Source: Ailurus styani
Taxonomy: Eukaryota; Chordata; Mammalia; Carnivora; Ailuridae
NCBI GenBank assembly: GCA_002007465.1
Contig: LNAC01000854.1
Location: 428,352-492,351, forward strand
Direction of reading: 5' to 3'
DNA: 64,000 bases
The notes under the pieces are model-generated. The model ran no database searches. It saw only the letters and a program-made list of their open reading frames with translations, and was not told where the DNA came from. Below, piece after piece: positions 1-10,630 of this stretch. The position numbers and the translations under genes are program-made. How positions within the stretch are numbered: the first letter of the stretch is position 1; every line of letters begins with the position of its first letter.

Positions 1-16
1 GGGGGGGGGGGGGGGG
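1..16. other. Leading run of 16 G, probable contig-edge artefact
   Basis: The window opens with an uninterrupted run of sixteen G and then turns into ordinary mixed sequence. Homopolymer G runs of this kind are common at contig or gap edges in short-read assemblies. A genuine G tract cannot be excluded. Confidence 0.5.
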
Positions 17-2229
17 ACCAGAACCGAATCCAGGTGTTTTGCTTTTAAGACTTAAAAGAAAAAAAAAGTGGTGAGCACGTGCTTGCCTGCTGCAATCATC
101 TACCTGCTTGTCTTCTGCGCCTCCTTTCCCTTGAGGACTTGGGAGAGCAGCTCGGGCTTTAGTTCTTTTTGAAACACAAAAATATAAACGAGTTAACTTC
201 ATGACAGTATGATCAGAACTTCAGGAATCTGATGTTTCAGTCCGACCCCTGGAAGACTAATATCCCCTGATAAAGGAGAGCTTTAGAAATAGGGCCCCGT
301 TTCTCAGCTAGAAATGAACCATTGGAGGCTTTGTGAGCAGGACATGGGGGGCAGTGAGGTTGCTCTCTGCCAGGACCCTCAGATGGTGGTGTGGTTGTAA
401 ATGGAACACAAGCATCCGCTTGATTGAACGTTTACAGGACACCTACTGTATGCCAGGCCCTGTGCACACGTGAGTTCCTTGTCTGCGGAAGCTTACTGGT
501 ACGGAGGGGACGAGAACGATTCTATACGTAAAGGGACTGTGTCAATACAGGGTGGTAAGTGGTGCGTTAGGAGTATTCTCAGGCTCCTAGGAGCCCAGAG
601 GAGCAGGAACCAATCCTGGTCTAGGCTTGAGGGACCAGCAAAGGTGAGGATGACACGTGGGCTATGAGCTGAAGGTTAAAGGAAGAGGCAAGTTAAATGC
701 AAAACTGACCTTGCCCCAGACCTGCTTACAGCCCTGCAGTGGTCCCTGCCTGCCCAGGGGATAAAGACCAAGCTCCCTAACTAGGCAGGAGCCTTCCCAA
801 CCTTGGCCCCTTTCTCCCCGCCTCGGCTTGCCTGCTTCCTGTGCCCAAAGTTCTCGATTCTTATTCTTTTTGGCCTCGTGTTTCTCAAAGAATTTCCCAA
901 CTTTCCCCTAGATCAGAATTTCTTAGGGAATTTGTGCAAAATGTGGCTTCCAGGCCCCATTCCCAGAAATTGAAATTGGTAGGTCTAGAGCAGGACTCAG
1001 AAATAACCGTTGTAACAAGCCCCTCAGGTGATTTGTATTCGTGTTAGAGTTTGAGACACTCCTAGACCTTTAAAAAACAAAGTTAATTAAAACCATACTG
1101 GGGATGAGAGTGGGGAAAGTGGGTGGGTGGGGGGGACCTGTGTGTAGGGGGGAAATGACCTTTTGACCTTCACTGAGGTATCTGCAGCAGTGAGAAGCCC
1201 ACATACTTAATTTATTAATAGATAATACTACATTAAATTCAGAATAAGTCATTCTTCTCTATCATATATGTTGTATTTCCTCTCACTGTCTGGTTGCCAT
1301 CTGCCTGGGAGAAGGTCAGAAAAGCAAAGACTCACATGACCCACAGAGTGAACACCACCCTTCAACAAGATTCAAGGTCTAATCCCATAAAAGAATTTGC
1401 TCTGTGTTTTAGGAAATTGAAGATGCTGGCATTTTTCTAAACACATAAATAGTTGCATTTGTTGGGCTTGGACTATGACATTAGACAAATTTAAGTTTTC
1501 TTTGTTGCGTCGTGGTTTGCCGTTGTATGGCCTTTTTTTCCCCCAAATAACATCCTGTTTGTCTATATATGAAAACTTGATTTCATTGCCGTGAGTGAAT
1601 TTGGCTTCTTAAGGCTTCGAAGAACATCTTGAGGTGTTTCCTTGGGAAGGGGTCGTATCGATACAGGCTGTTTAAAGTCCTCCCGCACAGATCAGCTGTG
1701 AGGGCACGAGGCAGGGGAGGACGACCGCTCTGCAGGGAGGGCAAGAACGTGTCGTTTTAGGAGTGCTCCGGAGTAATTATTTCTCGGTCTGGTTTGGTTA
1801 GATTTTGTCTTGGTGATGTTCAGACAAGTTCATTTGCTCGACCTTGCTTAGAGGGAAGGGTTTTGTTTTTGGTTTTTGCCTTTCTTTTGGAGGGGTTCTT
1901 CGTTTTCAGAGTCAAATTAAAAACCACCTCTACTGCCCTCTTCACCAAGAATCCCTGATTCCAACATCCTTTCCTGCTCATGGATAGGAGAATAACAGAC
2001 AAACCGAAACACGTCTGTGGCTACCAAGCAACGTCATCAGACACATTCTCGGGCTGTGTGGAACCTTCTGGAACACTAGGTTAGGCAGGTAGAATAAGCA
2101 TTCCTTGTCCTTCTTCTCTTTCTACGGTGAGGAAAATAACCAGAAGGTGGCTGGTTGAGAAAACAGTCGGAGCAGAAGCAGGGTGATTTGCTCTCGTCCC
2201 ACCTGCCACACCAGGCAGAGGCTGCAGCA
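17..2229. other. Non-coding stretch with old L2-like relic
   Basis: No convincing gene is seen; all open frames are short and lack splice context. About 690-850 resembles an L2 3' region (wording like GGATAAAGACCAAGCTCCC followed by TTCCCAACCTTGGCCCC). About 420-480 resembles an L2/MIR tail. A G-rich stretch lies at 1110-1150. The rest looks unique. Confidence 0.5.
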
Positions 2230-2900
2230 GGTCCGTGGAAGGGCTGGGGCCGGAGAGGCAAGGACACGGTGGTGGACGACAGGAATCCGAACAGGCCCCG
2301 GGCAGGGAGACAGCAGGGTCACGGCACACGGGGCGGCGAGGACCCCGAAACGGGCAGGGGGAGAGGCCCCCGAACAGGGCAGGGGAGGGCAGCTGGAGCC
2401 AGTCTCGGGTTCAAGGACCAGGACACCTGAGCCTGAAGAGGCCAGAGGGCCCGTGACGACCAGGCTGGTGGTGCCCAGTGGCTTCCTTTGGAAAGGCCGG
2501 CGGCGGACCGTTGAGGTCGCAGGTTTGGGGCATTGGGAACACCTGGCTGGGGTGGGGGGTGGGCCCGGGCGGGGGGAACACAGGTTCTGGCGCGAGTTCG
2601 CCTAATCCCCTCCAATCCCTGTGCGGCAGACACTCAAGGGCTGGTGCCTCAGACGTGGCGTGGCCGCGGCCAGGGTTTCGAGTCCGGCTGCAGTAATAAT
2701 AACGGCTTTGCCGTGGTCTGTGCTGGAGGAAGTACTTTCCCGTCTGCTCGGGTCGTCCCCTCCCTGCGCTGGGGGAACTGGAGCCTTCGGCGCTCTGCGC
2801 TCCTCCCCCTGCAGGCCCGAGCTCTGCGGGCAGTTACTGCCTGGCCTTCAGGACGCCTCGGATCGCGGCCCCACCTTCCCTCAGACTTGGTCCGAGGCCC
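2230..2900. other. GC-rich, CpG-bearing segment without a supported gene
   Basis: This block is clearly more GC-rich than its flanks and contains many CpG dinucleotides (for example around 2500-2530, 2590 and 2655-2695). High GC removes stop codons, so overlapping open frames of 70-186 codons appear on both strands. None has a start, domain or splice context that singles it out. It may be a weak CpG island, a decayed one, or a GC-biased patch. I infer no product. Confidence 0.4.
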
Positions 2901-3019
2901 CTTCCCGCCCCTCCAGGCTCCTCACAGGCTCTCCTTCAGCCTTGTCCTCTCTCAGAATGGCTCTTGCCTTCTTCTGCCTCAGGGCCACGGGTCCTGTCGT
3001 TTTATGGGCATGAAACACC

Positions 3020-3600
3020 GTCCCTTCCCTTTTATTTCTGTCAAAGTCTTACTCATACTTCAAAGCCCAACCCAGATACTCTCTTTTCTGTGAAGCCTAC
3101 CTCAGCTTTCCACTGAGGGAAATGAGCAGCTCCCTCCCACGTCCTCCCACTGCCCCGGGTTTGCACCCATATTCCCGCACTCAGCACAGGCTGACGGGAT
3201 GAGAGTCTTCCATGTTCTCTGCTGGGTTGTGAGTTCTTGAGTGTTAACACACGCCCCTTCACGCCAGGCACTTTCTACTTGCTTTACAAATGCCAACTCA
3301 CTGAATCCTCATGATAACCCCAGGAGGTACTATTATTAGCCATGTTTTATGGAAGAAACTTTGGTGTAGAGCTTGGGTAGTTTGCCAAGGTCACAGCCAG
3401 TAAGTGACACACCCAACATTTGAACCCAGTTTGTCTGGTTCCTACCTGCCCTCTTAACCACTCAACTATACAGCTCATTTTATTTATGTTTCTGTCACGG
3501 TCCCTCAGTGCTTGGCACAATTCATATTTCTGTCATGGTCCTTCAGTGCTTGGCACAGTGATTTGCACATGGGGGATCAATAATTGTTCACTGACCAAAA
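3020..3600 (+). repeat. L2 fragment interrupted by a MIR
   Basis: The segment reads like the L2 3' region (ACTTCAAAGCCCAACCCAGA, then GTGAAGCCTACCTCAG, and later CAGTGCTTGGCACA). Between about 3280 and 3450 it contains a MIR core (CTCATGATAACCCCAGGAGG, then CCAAGGTCACAGCCAGTAAG and GAACCCAG). Both families are ancient mammal-wide elements. Boundaries are approximate because assignment is by eye. Confidence 0.65.
3489..3564. repeat. Imperfect 38-bp tandem duplication
   Basis: Two adjacent copies begin TTTCTGTCACGGTCC (3489) and TTTCTGTCATGGTCC (3527), each running into CAGTGCTTGGCACA. The period is 38 bp, with a few substitutions between copies. It lies in the L2 tail region and is an old local duplication. 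Confidence 0.75.
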
Positions 3601-3839
3601 GTTAATCACCTCTGGCCGGAGTTAGGGAGCAGGAGAGGGAGGGTGAGCGGTGCCCTGGCTCTTCAGCGAGCCACAGTGATGGGAATGTTTTGAAGCTTGG
3701 CCATTGGCAGTCACGTGAATCTACAGCTGAGATACAATTTCCTGGAACTGGGTATATCCCTATGCACTCACAGATGAGCGTGTATAAACTGGGGACATCT
3801 GAGGAAGGTCTGGGTCTAGTACCAATGTCTGTCTCCCAG

Positions 3840-3975
3840 CGTGAGCGTGTATTATAGTGACGTACAAGGTTACCATGGGGGGATGGGTGATGCGTGCCTG
3901 GGATCTATCTTTTCTTACAACTGTATGTGAATATACAGTTATCTCAAAAAATTTTTTATTGTTGATCCCAGAGTT
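3840..3975 (+). repeat. Possible L1 3'-end relic
   Basis: The order of phrases (a GGGTGATGCGTGCCTGGGA-like stretch, then ACAACTGTATGTGAATATAC, then TCTCAAAAAATTTTTTATT) resembles the 3' end of old L1M elements. It is short and diverged. Family assignment is tentative. Confidence 0.35.
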
Positions 3976-4175
3976 CTGATCACACATTCAGTTCTCCTGG
4001 ACTTGGTTACGTTGAATTCACAGAAATAACATCTGTGTATAGTAGCACCACTAACCTTTTGTTGACAGAAGTTTTAAAAACATTTAGATTTAAATTATAT
4101 CTATTTCTTTAACAGGGCTGTGGGTAGGAAAGCAGAGGAATTTATGTCTAACTTGTTTTGAAAAGTAAAACAATA

Positions 4176-4345
4176 GGGGCGCCTGGCTGGCTCAGTCCAT
4201 AGAGCATGGGACTCTTGATCTCAGGGTCATGAGTCCAAGCCCAAGTGGCCATGGAGCCTTTTTAAAATAAATTTTGTCTTATTTATTTTTTAAGTAGGCT
4301 CCACGCTCTGACTGAGCCACCCAAGCACCTCTACTTAAAATGAAT
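4176..4345 (+). mobile_element. Old CAN-SINE head plus inverted SINE head
   Basis: GGGGCGCCTGGCTGGCTCAG at 4176 begins a plus-strand tRNA-derived head, with CTCTTGATCTCAGGGTCATG following. Near 4290 the sequence switches to a reverse-oriented head ending GAGCCACCCAAGCACCTC. The result is two short SINE heads facing each other around an AT-rich centre. The copy is diverged and so older than most SINEs in this window. Confidence 0.75.
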
Positions 4346-6594
4346 TTTTTAAAAAATTTAAAAAGTAAAACAGTAGCAGTGTCTCTGTTAATAATAGAAA
4401 TACAAATTTATTAGGAAAGTATTGGTAAATACGGAAGGATTAGAAAAGGAGAAAATTTCCTGTCAAACAACAACATCCGTTATTAACAGTTTGTATAGTT
4501 CCTCATGGCACGTTTGCCATTATTGTGTTTTACATATGTTTTCCAGGATTGTAATTCTCCACCTGTAATTTTGAAACTTTTCTTCCCTCACCGCACAGTT
4601 CCATAATGTTTCAGGCTTCAGAATTTATTACGTGACACTGAGATTCATTCTTCCCCTGTTGGAAAAAAAAGTAAAGCCCTACATTTTTCAAACTAAAAAG
4701 CAAATTTGAAATAAAGCTTCTAGTTTTTTTTCTCTTACAGACTTTTTTCTTTTCTTTCTTTCTTTTTTAAAATCTCTTCCAGTTAGTGACTGATCTATCT
4801 GGCCCATGGTTTTTACGGACCCAAGCCCACGAGGAGCTGCCGGGTTGCCCGTTGTGCAGAAGGAGACAGGCAGCCAGGCTGGCAAGTATTGAGTTAAGGT
4901 GTTGATCATCAAGGAGGAGTCAGGGATTCTGAGGTCATAAACCTGACAGGCCAGCAAGGCAGCTTTTATGAGAGGAAGAGTCCCTGAACACGCTCTTTCC
5001 CTCCTTTGGTATTTTCACCTCTGTAGGTGGCTTGATAGATTTTTCTGGTGTTCAGGTCTGGGTCGGTGGCTCCCGGGAAAAAGTGCTCTTCCCGGAGACC
5101 TTAGTGTATAGGAAGAGAGCAGAGTCTTCTCGCCAGAGTGTGGTGGTCCTTGCAGTTCTGCTGGGCCTTTCGGGACATGGACTCGTGTCCTGCTGGGCTT
5201 TGAAGCCTTCCTTGTCCTCCATGACCGTGCTACCCTCTAGGTCTGGTGAAGAGCATGAAAAGTGAGGTGATACCATGGTCAGCAGGCTCCTCGGCCCTTT
5301 GGAGACTCCAGATTTTTAGGTCTGCTAACATGAAGGTGACAATTCGAAGGCTTTGAGATGGCAGATGACCTGCCCTGGCTTTAAATGCCTCCTTGTGCTT
5401 GATATCAATCAAGGGCAAGATCACTAGTGTGGGTTAGAAGCTGGAAGAGGCTTCCTTGGCATGGAAGGGAGAATGGAGAAATACTAGACGAGCATACAGT
5501 GAGGGAGAGAAGTGAAATGATCGGAGATGAGATTGATTACCTGAGAAATAATTAGGCCTGCGAAACCTGTCATTCCATTTGTTGAAAAAACAAGGGAGCA
5601 ATAGAACCAGAGAGGCTGCTACACCCAGTCCCAGTCTGCAAACGGCTTCTGACCATCTCTGTCTTCCAAACTGGGTGCTGCGTGGGCTCTTGACTTGGTG
5701 CAAGGGGGTGTGTGCATTGGGCCGCCTGGAATCTAGGCAGGCTGCCAGAGCAGGCAGAGGGAGAAGGAAAAAGAGCAGCAGAGATGGGAAAAGCCGTATT
5801 TGGAAGTAGACATGAACTAGATGTTGTTACATACATCTTGAGCCCGGGGATCTAATTTCTGATCTGACCTCTTAGAGATCTTGCTCCAAGGCCCGATTGG
5901 TTGGCTTCTCCGTGGGTTTGGGCTCAGGAGCCAGGGCCACACGGATGCCCCTCAGACTTCTCAGACTAAACTCCTGATTCCCACCCCAGAACTTGTGAGA
6001 CCCCCAGTGCTCTGTATTTTTGTACCACCCGCCCAGTCGGAATCACCCTGATTTCCCTGCCTTCCTCCCAGCTGATGTATAAACTGTCAGAATGCCTCCA
6101 CGATACATCTCCAGATCCTCACCACTGCGGCCCAGGCCCCGAGTCGCCCCTGCCTGAGACAAGGCTCAGCAACAGCTCCTTAGCATTGTCTCGTTTCCAC
6201 GCCTGCTGGGCGGTCATCCATTCCTCCACAGGCTTGCACAACAGTCTGAAAATGTACACTAAGCCACGTGTCACCCTTCTGTTCAAACGCTGAGTGATGC
6301 CCCCTGCACGAGCGGAAAATGCAGACTTCTTTCCGGAGCCCTGCACGATCCGCTCCGGCAGATCCAACTGAATCTCAGGTGACTGCTCTTGTTCTTTCTG
6401 GCGCCTTGAACGTATTCGAGTCTTTCCGGTCCTGGGGTCTTATATACGCTGTTCCTGTGCGTGGAATCTGTGGTCTTCCTTCTTGCTGTGGCTAGTTCCT
6501 CCTCAGATCTTACCTTGAATGTTCTCCCTTCCTGAGAGCTGCTTGGCCACACTATCCACTTAACACTTGCCTCCTAATACTTTCTCTTCGTTAC
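4346..6594. other. Mostly unique non-coding DNA
   Basis: No gene is supported. About 4380-4560 is AT-rich and may be a decayed L1 tail. From 5030 to 6550 the sequence has near-average GC. Open frames there (up to about 90 codons on either strand) overlap each other in several frames and have no splice pairing, so I treat them as chance. Confidence 0.45.
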
Positions 6595-6752
6595 CATTAC
6601 AACTCTTTTTTTTTTTTTTTTTGAACACATGACAAAGGTTTTATTTAGTTCATTCATTAATAAGGAAACTGGTAAGATTTATACTCAGCCTAAAGGAAAC
6701 TCTGAAATACCATCCTTACATTATTCGATCAGGGATGCATTACAACTCTTTT
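6595..6752 (-). pseudogene. Short 3'-end retrocopy (processed pseudogene fragment) with TSD
   Basis: Perfect 15-bp direct repeats CATTACAACTCTTTT lie at 6595-6609 and 6738-6752. Between them, read on the minus strand, is about 110 bp of unique sequence. It carries AATAAA followed about 16 bases later by a long A tail (the poly-T at 6605-6622 on the plus strand). TSD, polyA signal and A tail are the hallmarks of L1-mediated retrotransposition of a cellular mRNA. Only the 3' UTR end was copied, so the parent gene cannot be named from sequence alone. It sits directly beside the 3' end of an L1. Confidence 0.8.
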
Positions 6753-8199
6753 TAAATTTGACTAAGTTTTTTATTTTAATTCCAGTGAGTTAACACACGG
6801 TGTTATGTTAGTTTCAGGTGAACAATAGAGTGATTCAGCACTTCCGTACATCACCCAGTGCTCATCACCACAAGGGTCCCCCTTAATCCTCATTGCCTGT
6901 TTCCCCCAGAGGGACAGCGTGTGAGTGTCTGTAGTTAAGAGTGTGTTTTTTAGTTTGGCTCTTTTTCCCTTTGCTCCTTTGTTTCTTAAATTTCACTTGT
7001 GAGTGAAATCATAAGGTATCTTTCTTTGACTGACAAATTTTACTATTGTTCTAGTTCTGTGAAAAACGCTATTGGTTTGTGTTTTTTATTTTTGATAGGG
7101 ATTGCCTTAAATGTGTGGATTGCTTTGGGTAATATATACATTTTAACAATATTTGTACTACCAGTCTTTGGGCATAGAGTCTTTCCATTTTTTTGTGTCG
7201 TCTTTAGTTTCTTTCATTAATGTTTTATAGTTTTCAGAGTACAGATCTTCCACCTCTTTGGCTAAGTTTATTCCTAGATATTTTATTATTTTTGGTGCAA
7301 TTGTAAATGAGGTTGTTTTCTTAATTTCACTTTCTGCTGCTTCATAATTAGTGTATATGAATGTAACAGACATCTGTACATTGCTTTTGTACCCTGGGAC
7401 TTTACCAAATTCATTTACCAGTTCTAGTAGTTTTTTGGTGGAGTCTTTAGGGTTTTCTGTAGATAGTATCATGTCATCTTCAGATAGTGAAAGTTGTACT
7501 TTTTCCTTACCAGTTTGGATGCCTTTTATTTCTTGCCTGGTTGCTGTGGCTAGGACTTGCAGGACTACGTTGAATAAAAGGGGTAAGAGTGGCGGCCTTG
7601 TCTTTTTCCTGATGTTAGGAGAAAGGCTCTCAGTTTTTCCCCGTTGAGTGGGATGTTAGCTGTGGGTTTTGCATATAAGGCCTTTATTATGTTGAGGTGT
7701 GCCCCCTCTAGACCCACTTTGTGGAGGGTTTTTATCATGAATGGATGTTGTACTTTATCAAATGTGTTTTCTGCATATAATGAAGTGATCATATGGCTGT
7801 TATCCTTTCTCTTATTGATGTGATCTGTCATGTTGCCTGATTTGTGAATATTGGATCACTCTTGCATCTTGGGAATAAATCCTACTTGACTGTGGTGAAT
7901 GATTTCTTTTAATGTATTGTTGGATTCAGTTTGCTGAATTTTGTTGAGGATTTTTGTGTCTATGTTCATCAGAGACATTGGCCAGTACTTTTTTTGTTGT
8001 GGCTCTATCTGGTTTTGGTATCGGGATGATACTGGCCTCATAGAATGAATTTGGACATTTTCTTTCCTCTTCTATCTTTTGGAATAGCTTGAGAAGAATA
8101 AGTATTAGCTCTTCTTTAAATGTTTGGTAGAATTTACCTGTGAAGCCATCTGGTCCTGGACATTTGTTGGGAGTTTTGTTTTGTTTTTGGTGCTTTGGT

Positions 8200-8399
8200 T
8201 TTTTTTTTTTTTTTTAATTTTATTTATTTATTTGACAGAAACACAGCGAGAGAGGGACACACAAGCAGGGGGAGTGGGAGAGGGAGAAGCAGGCTTCCAG
8301 CAGAGCAGGGAGCCAGATGCAGGACTTGATCCCAGGACCCTGGGATCATGATCTGAGCCGAAGGCAGACACTTAATGACTGAATCACCCAGGCGCCCCT
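8200..8399 (-). mobile_element. CAN-SINE, minus strand, inside L1
   Basis: Poly-T and ATTTTATTTATTTATTTGAC begin the copy, and it ends in the reverse-complement head TCACCCAGGCGCCCC. The body includes GATCCCAGGACCCTGGGATC. It splits the L1, showing it inserted later. Confidence 0.95.
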
Positions 8400-8704
8400 C
8401 TTTTATGTTTGTTATTAACTGTTTTGTGTATTTGAGGGCTCCCATGTCGATGGATAAATATTTACAATTGTATCTTCTTTTTAGACTGTTCCCCTTATGA
8501 TTATATAGTGAACTTCTCTGTCTTTTGTTATAATATTTGTTTTGGAGTCTACTTTTTCTGATGCAAGTATTGCTACCCTGGCTGTCTTTTGACACCATTT
8601 GTATAATAAATGTTTCTATATCCCTCACTTTCAATCTTCATGTGCCTTTAGGTCGGAAATAAGTCTCTTATAAGTAGCATATAGATAGGTTTGGGATTTT
8701 TTTT

Positions 8705-8898
8705 CTTTTTGTTATTTTTAAAAGATTTTATTTATTTATTAGAAAGAGAGAACAAGCAGGGGGAGTGGCAGAGGGAGAAAGAGAAGCAGACTCCGCCAGA
8801 GCAGGGAGCCTGATACGTGTGGCTTGATCCCAGGACCCTGAGATCATGACCAGAGCAGAAGGCAGATGCTTAACTGACTGAGCCACTCAGAGGAACCT
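8705..8898 (-). mobile_element. CAN-SINE, minus strand, inside L1
   Basis: AAAGATTTTATTTATTTATT starts the copy and ACTGAGCCACTCAG closes it. The head end is altered (AGAGGAACC instead of AGGCGCCC), so it is more diverged than its neighbours. Confidence 0.9.
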
Positions 8899-9724
8899 AG
8901 GTCTTGTTTTTTTAATCCACTCTTATCTCCCTATGTCTTTTGGTTGGAGCATTTAGTCCATTACATTCTAAGTAATTGTTGATAGATATGTGTTTGTTGG
9001 TGTTTTGTTCGTTTTGTGGCTGTTTTTGTAGTTTTTTCAGATTCTTCTCTTGCTCTCTTTTGTTCCTTGGCTTTCTTTAGTGATTGATTTGCATTCCTTT
9101 ATCATTATTCTTTGCATATCTATCACTTGTTTTTGATTTGTGTGATTTGCTTTGTGATAAAAACATTAGGTTTGTATATAACATCTGCATTAAGTAGTCT
9201 GTATTAAGTTGATAGTTGCTTATGTTTGAACCCATTCTTTACTCCTCTCCTGCCCACATTTTAAATGATTGGTGTCATATTTTACATCCTTTTAGTTTAT
9301 GAATCCTTGACTTATTTTTACAGAAATACTTATTTTTACTGTTTTTGTGGGTTTTTTTGTTTGTTTTGGTTTTTTTTGCTTTTTACACTCCCACTTATGG
9401 TCTTTCCTTTCCACTCAGAAAGTCCCCTTTAATATTTCTTATAGGGCTGGTTTAGTGGTAATAAACTACTCTAGTTTTTATTTGTTGGAGAAACTCTTTA
9501 TCTCTTCTTTTGTTCTGAATGACGGATAGCCAGCCGTGCTGGATAGAGTGTTCTTGAGAATACTGCAGATCTGCCCCTATTAGCACTTTGACTGTATCTT
9601 GACTGCCTGGCCTGCAAAGTTTCTGCTGAAAATCCACGGATAGCTTTATGAGGTTTCCCTTGTATGAAACTGTCTTCTTTTCTCTTGTTGCTTTTACATT
9701 GTTTTCTTTATAACTACTTTTGCC

Positions 9725-9926
9725 TTTTTTTTTTAAAGATTTTATTTATTTATTTGACACAGAGAGAGAGAGAGATCACAAGCAGGCAGAGAGGCAGGCA
9801 GAGAGAGAGGAGGAAGCAGGTTCCCTGCTGAGCAGAGAGCCCGATGCGGGCCTCGATCCCAGGACCCTGAGATCATGACCTGAGCTGAAGGCAGAGGCTT
9901 TAACCCACTGAGCCACCCAGGCGCCC
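9725..9926 (-). mobile_element. CAN-SINE, minus strand, inside L1
   Basis: A near-consensus copy with AAAGATTTTATTTATTTATT, a GGCAGAGAGGCAGGCAGAG tail and the head CTGAGCCACCCAGGCGCCC. It is the tail subtype shared with the copies at 16.2, 23.7 and 35.4 kb. Confidence 0.95.
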
Positions 9927-10630
9927 TACTTTTGCCTTTTTTAATTACTATGTGTCTTTGTGTGAGCCTCCTTTAGGTTGATATTTTGGGGAGGATCTTT
10001 GTGTGTCCTGGATCTGGATATCTGTTTCCTTCCCACAATTCAGAATTTTTCAGCTATGATTTCTTTGAGTAAATTTTCTGTCCCTTCTCTTTCTCTTCTT
10101 CTACTATCCCTATAGTGCAAATGTTATTATGTTTGATAGAGTCACTGAGTTCCCTAAGACTCAATTTGCATAATATTTTCCTTTCATTTGCTTAGCTTGA
10201 TCACTTTCCATTACTTTGTCTTTAGGTCGCTAGTTCATTCCTCTGCTTCCTCTAGCCTGCTATTTATTACATCAAGTGTATTTTTAATTTCATTTATTGT
10301 GTCCTTCATCTCTGATTGGTTCTTTTTTATCTATTTGCTAAGCATCTCACTGATGTCCTCTACTCTTTTCTCAAGTCCAACAAGTACCTTTGTGATTGTT
10401 ACTTTAAATTCTCTGTCAGGCATATTATATCCATTTCACTTAGGTCTTTTGCTGTGGTTTGGCCCTCTTCCTTCTTTTGGGACATATTCCCCTGTCTTCT
10501 CATTTTGTCTCATTCCCTGTGTCTGTTTCTTTGGTTAGGAAAGTCAGCTGCTTCACTGTCCAAAATGTTTTTATTTTGGTGTAGTCCCAATAGTTTAATT
10601 TTGCTTTTGTTTCCCTGCCTGAGGAGACAT

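Larger units (their letters stand above)
6753..10630 (-). mobile_element. L1 retrotransposon, antisense, rearranged and decayed
   Basis: On the minus strand the translation near 7230-7290 gives [19 protein letters not shown], the conserved L1 ORF2 motif downstream of the reverse transcriptase domain. The low-coordinate end (6753-6960) is the 3' UTR. From 7000 to 8190 it is ORF2. From 8400 to 10630 it resembles the upstream part of old L1M elements (endonuclease or ORF1/5' UTR like). Stops and frameshifts break all frames. Three CAN-SINEs have inserted into it, so they are younger. It cannot move by itself. Confidence 0.88.

Noticed and set aside
2183..3093. Overlapping frames of 130-186 codons in GC-rich DNA
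   Set aside because: Several frames on both strands are open at once, which reflects few stops in GC-rich sequence. One runs into an L2 relic.
7158..7472. L1 ORF2 frames as host genes
   Set aside because: The peptides match the L1 ORF2 pattern and are broken by frameshifts; they belong to dead retrotransposons.
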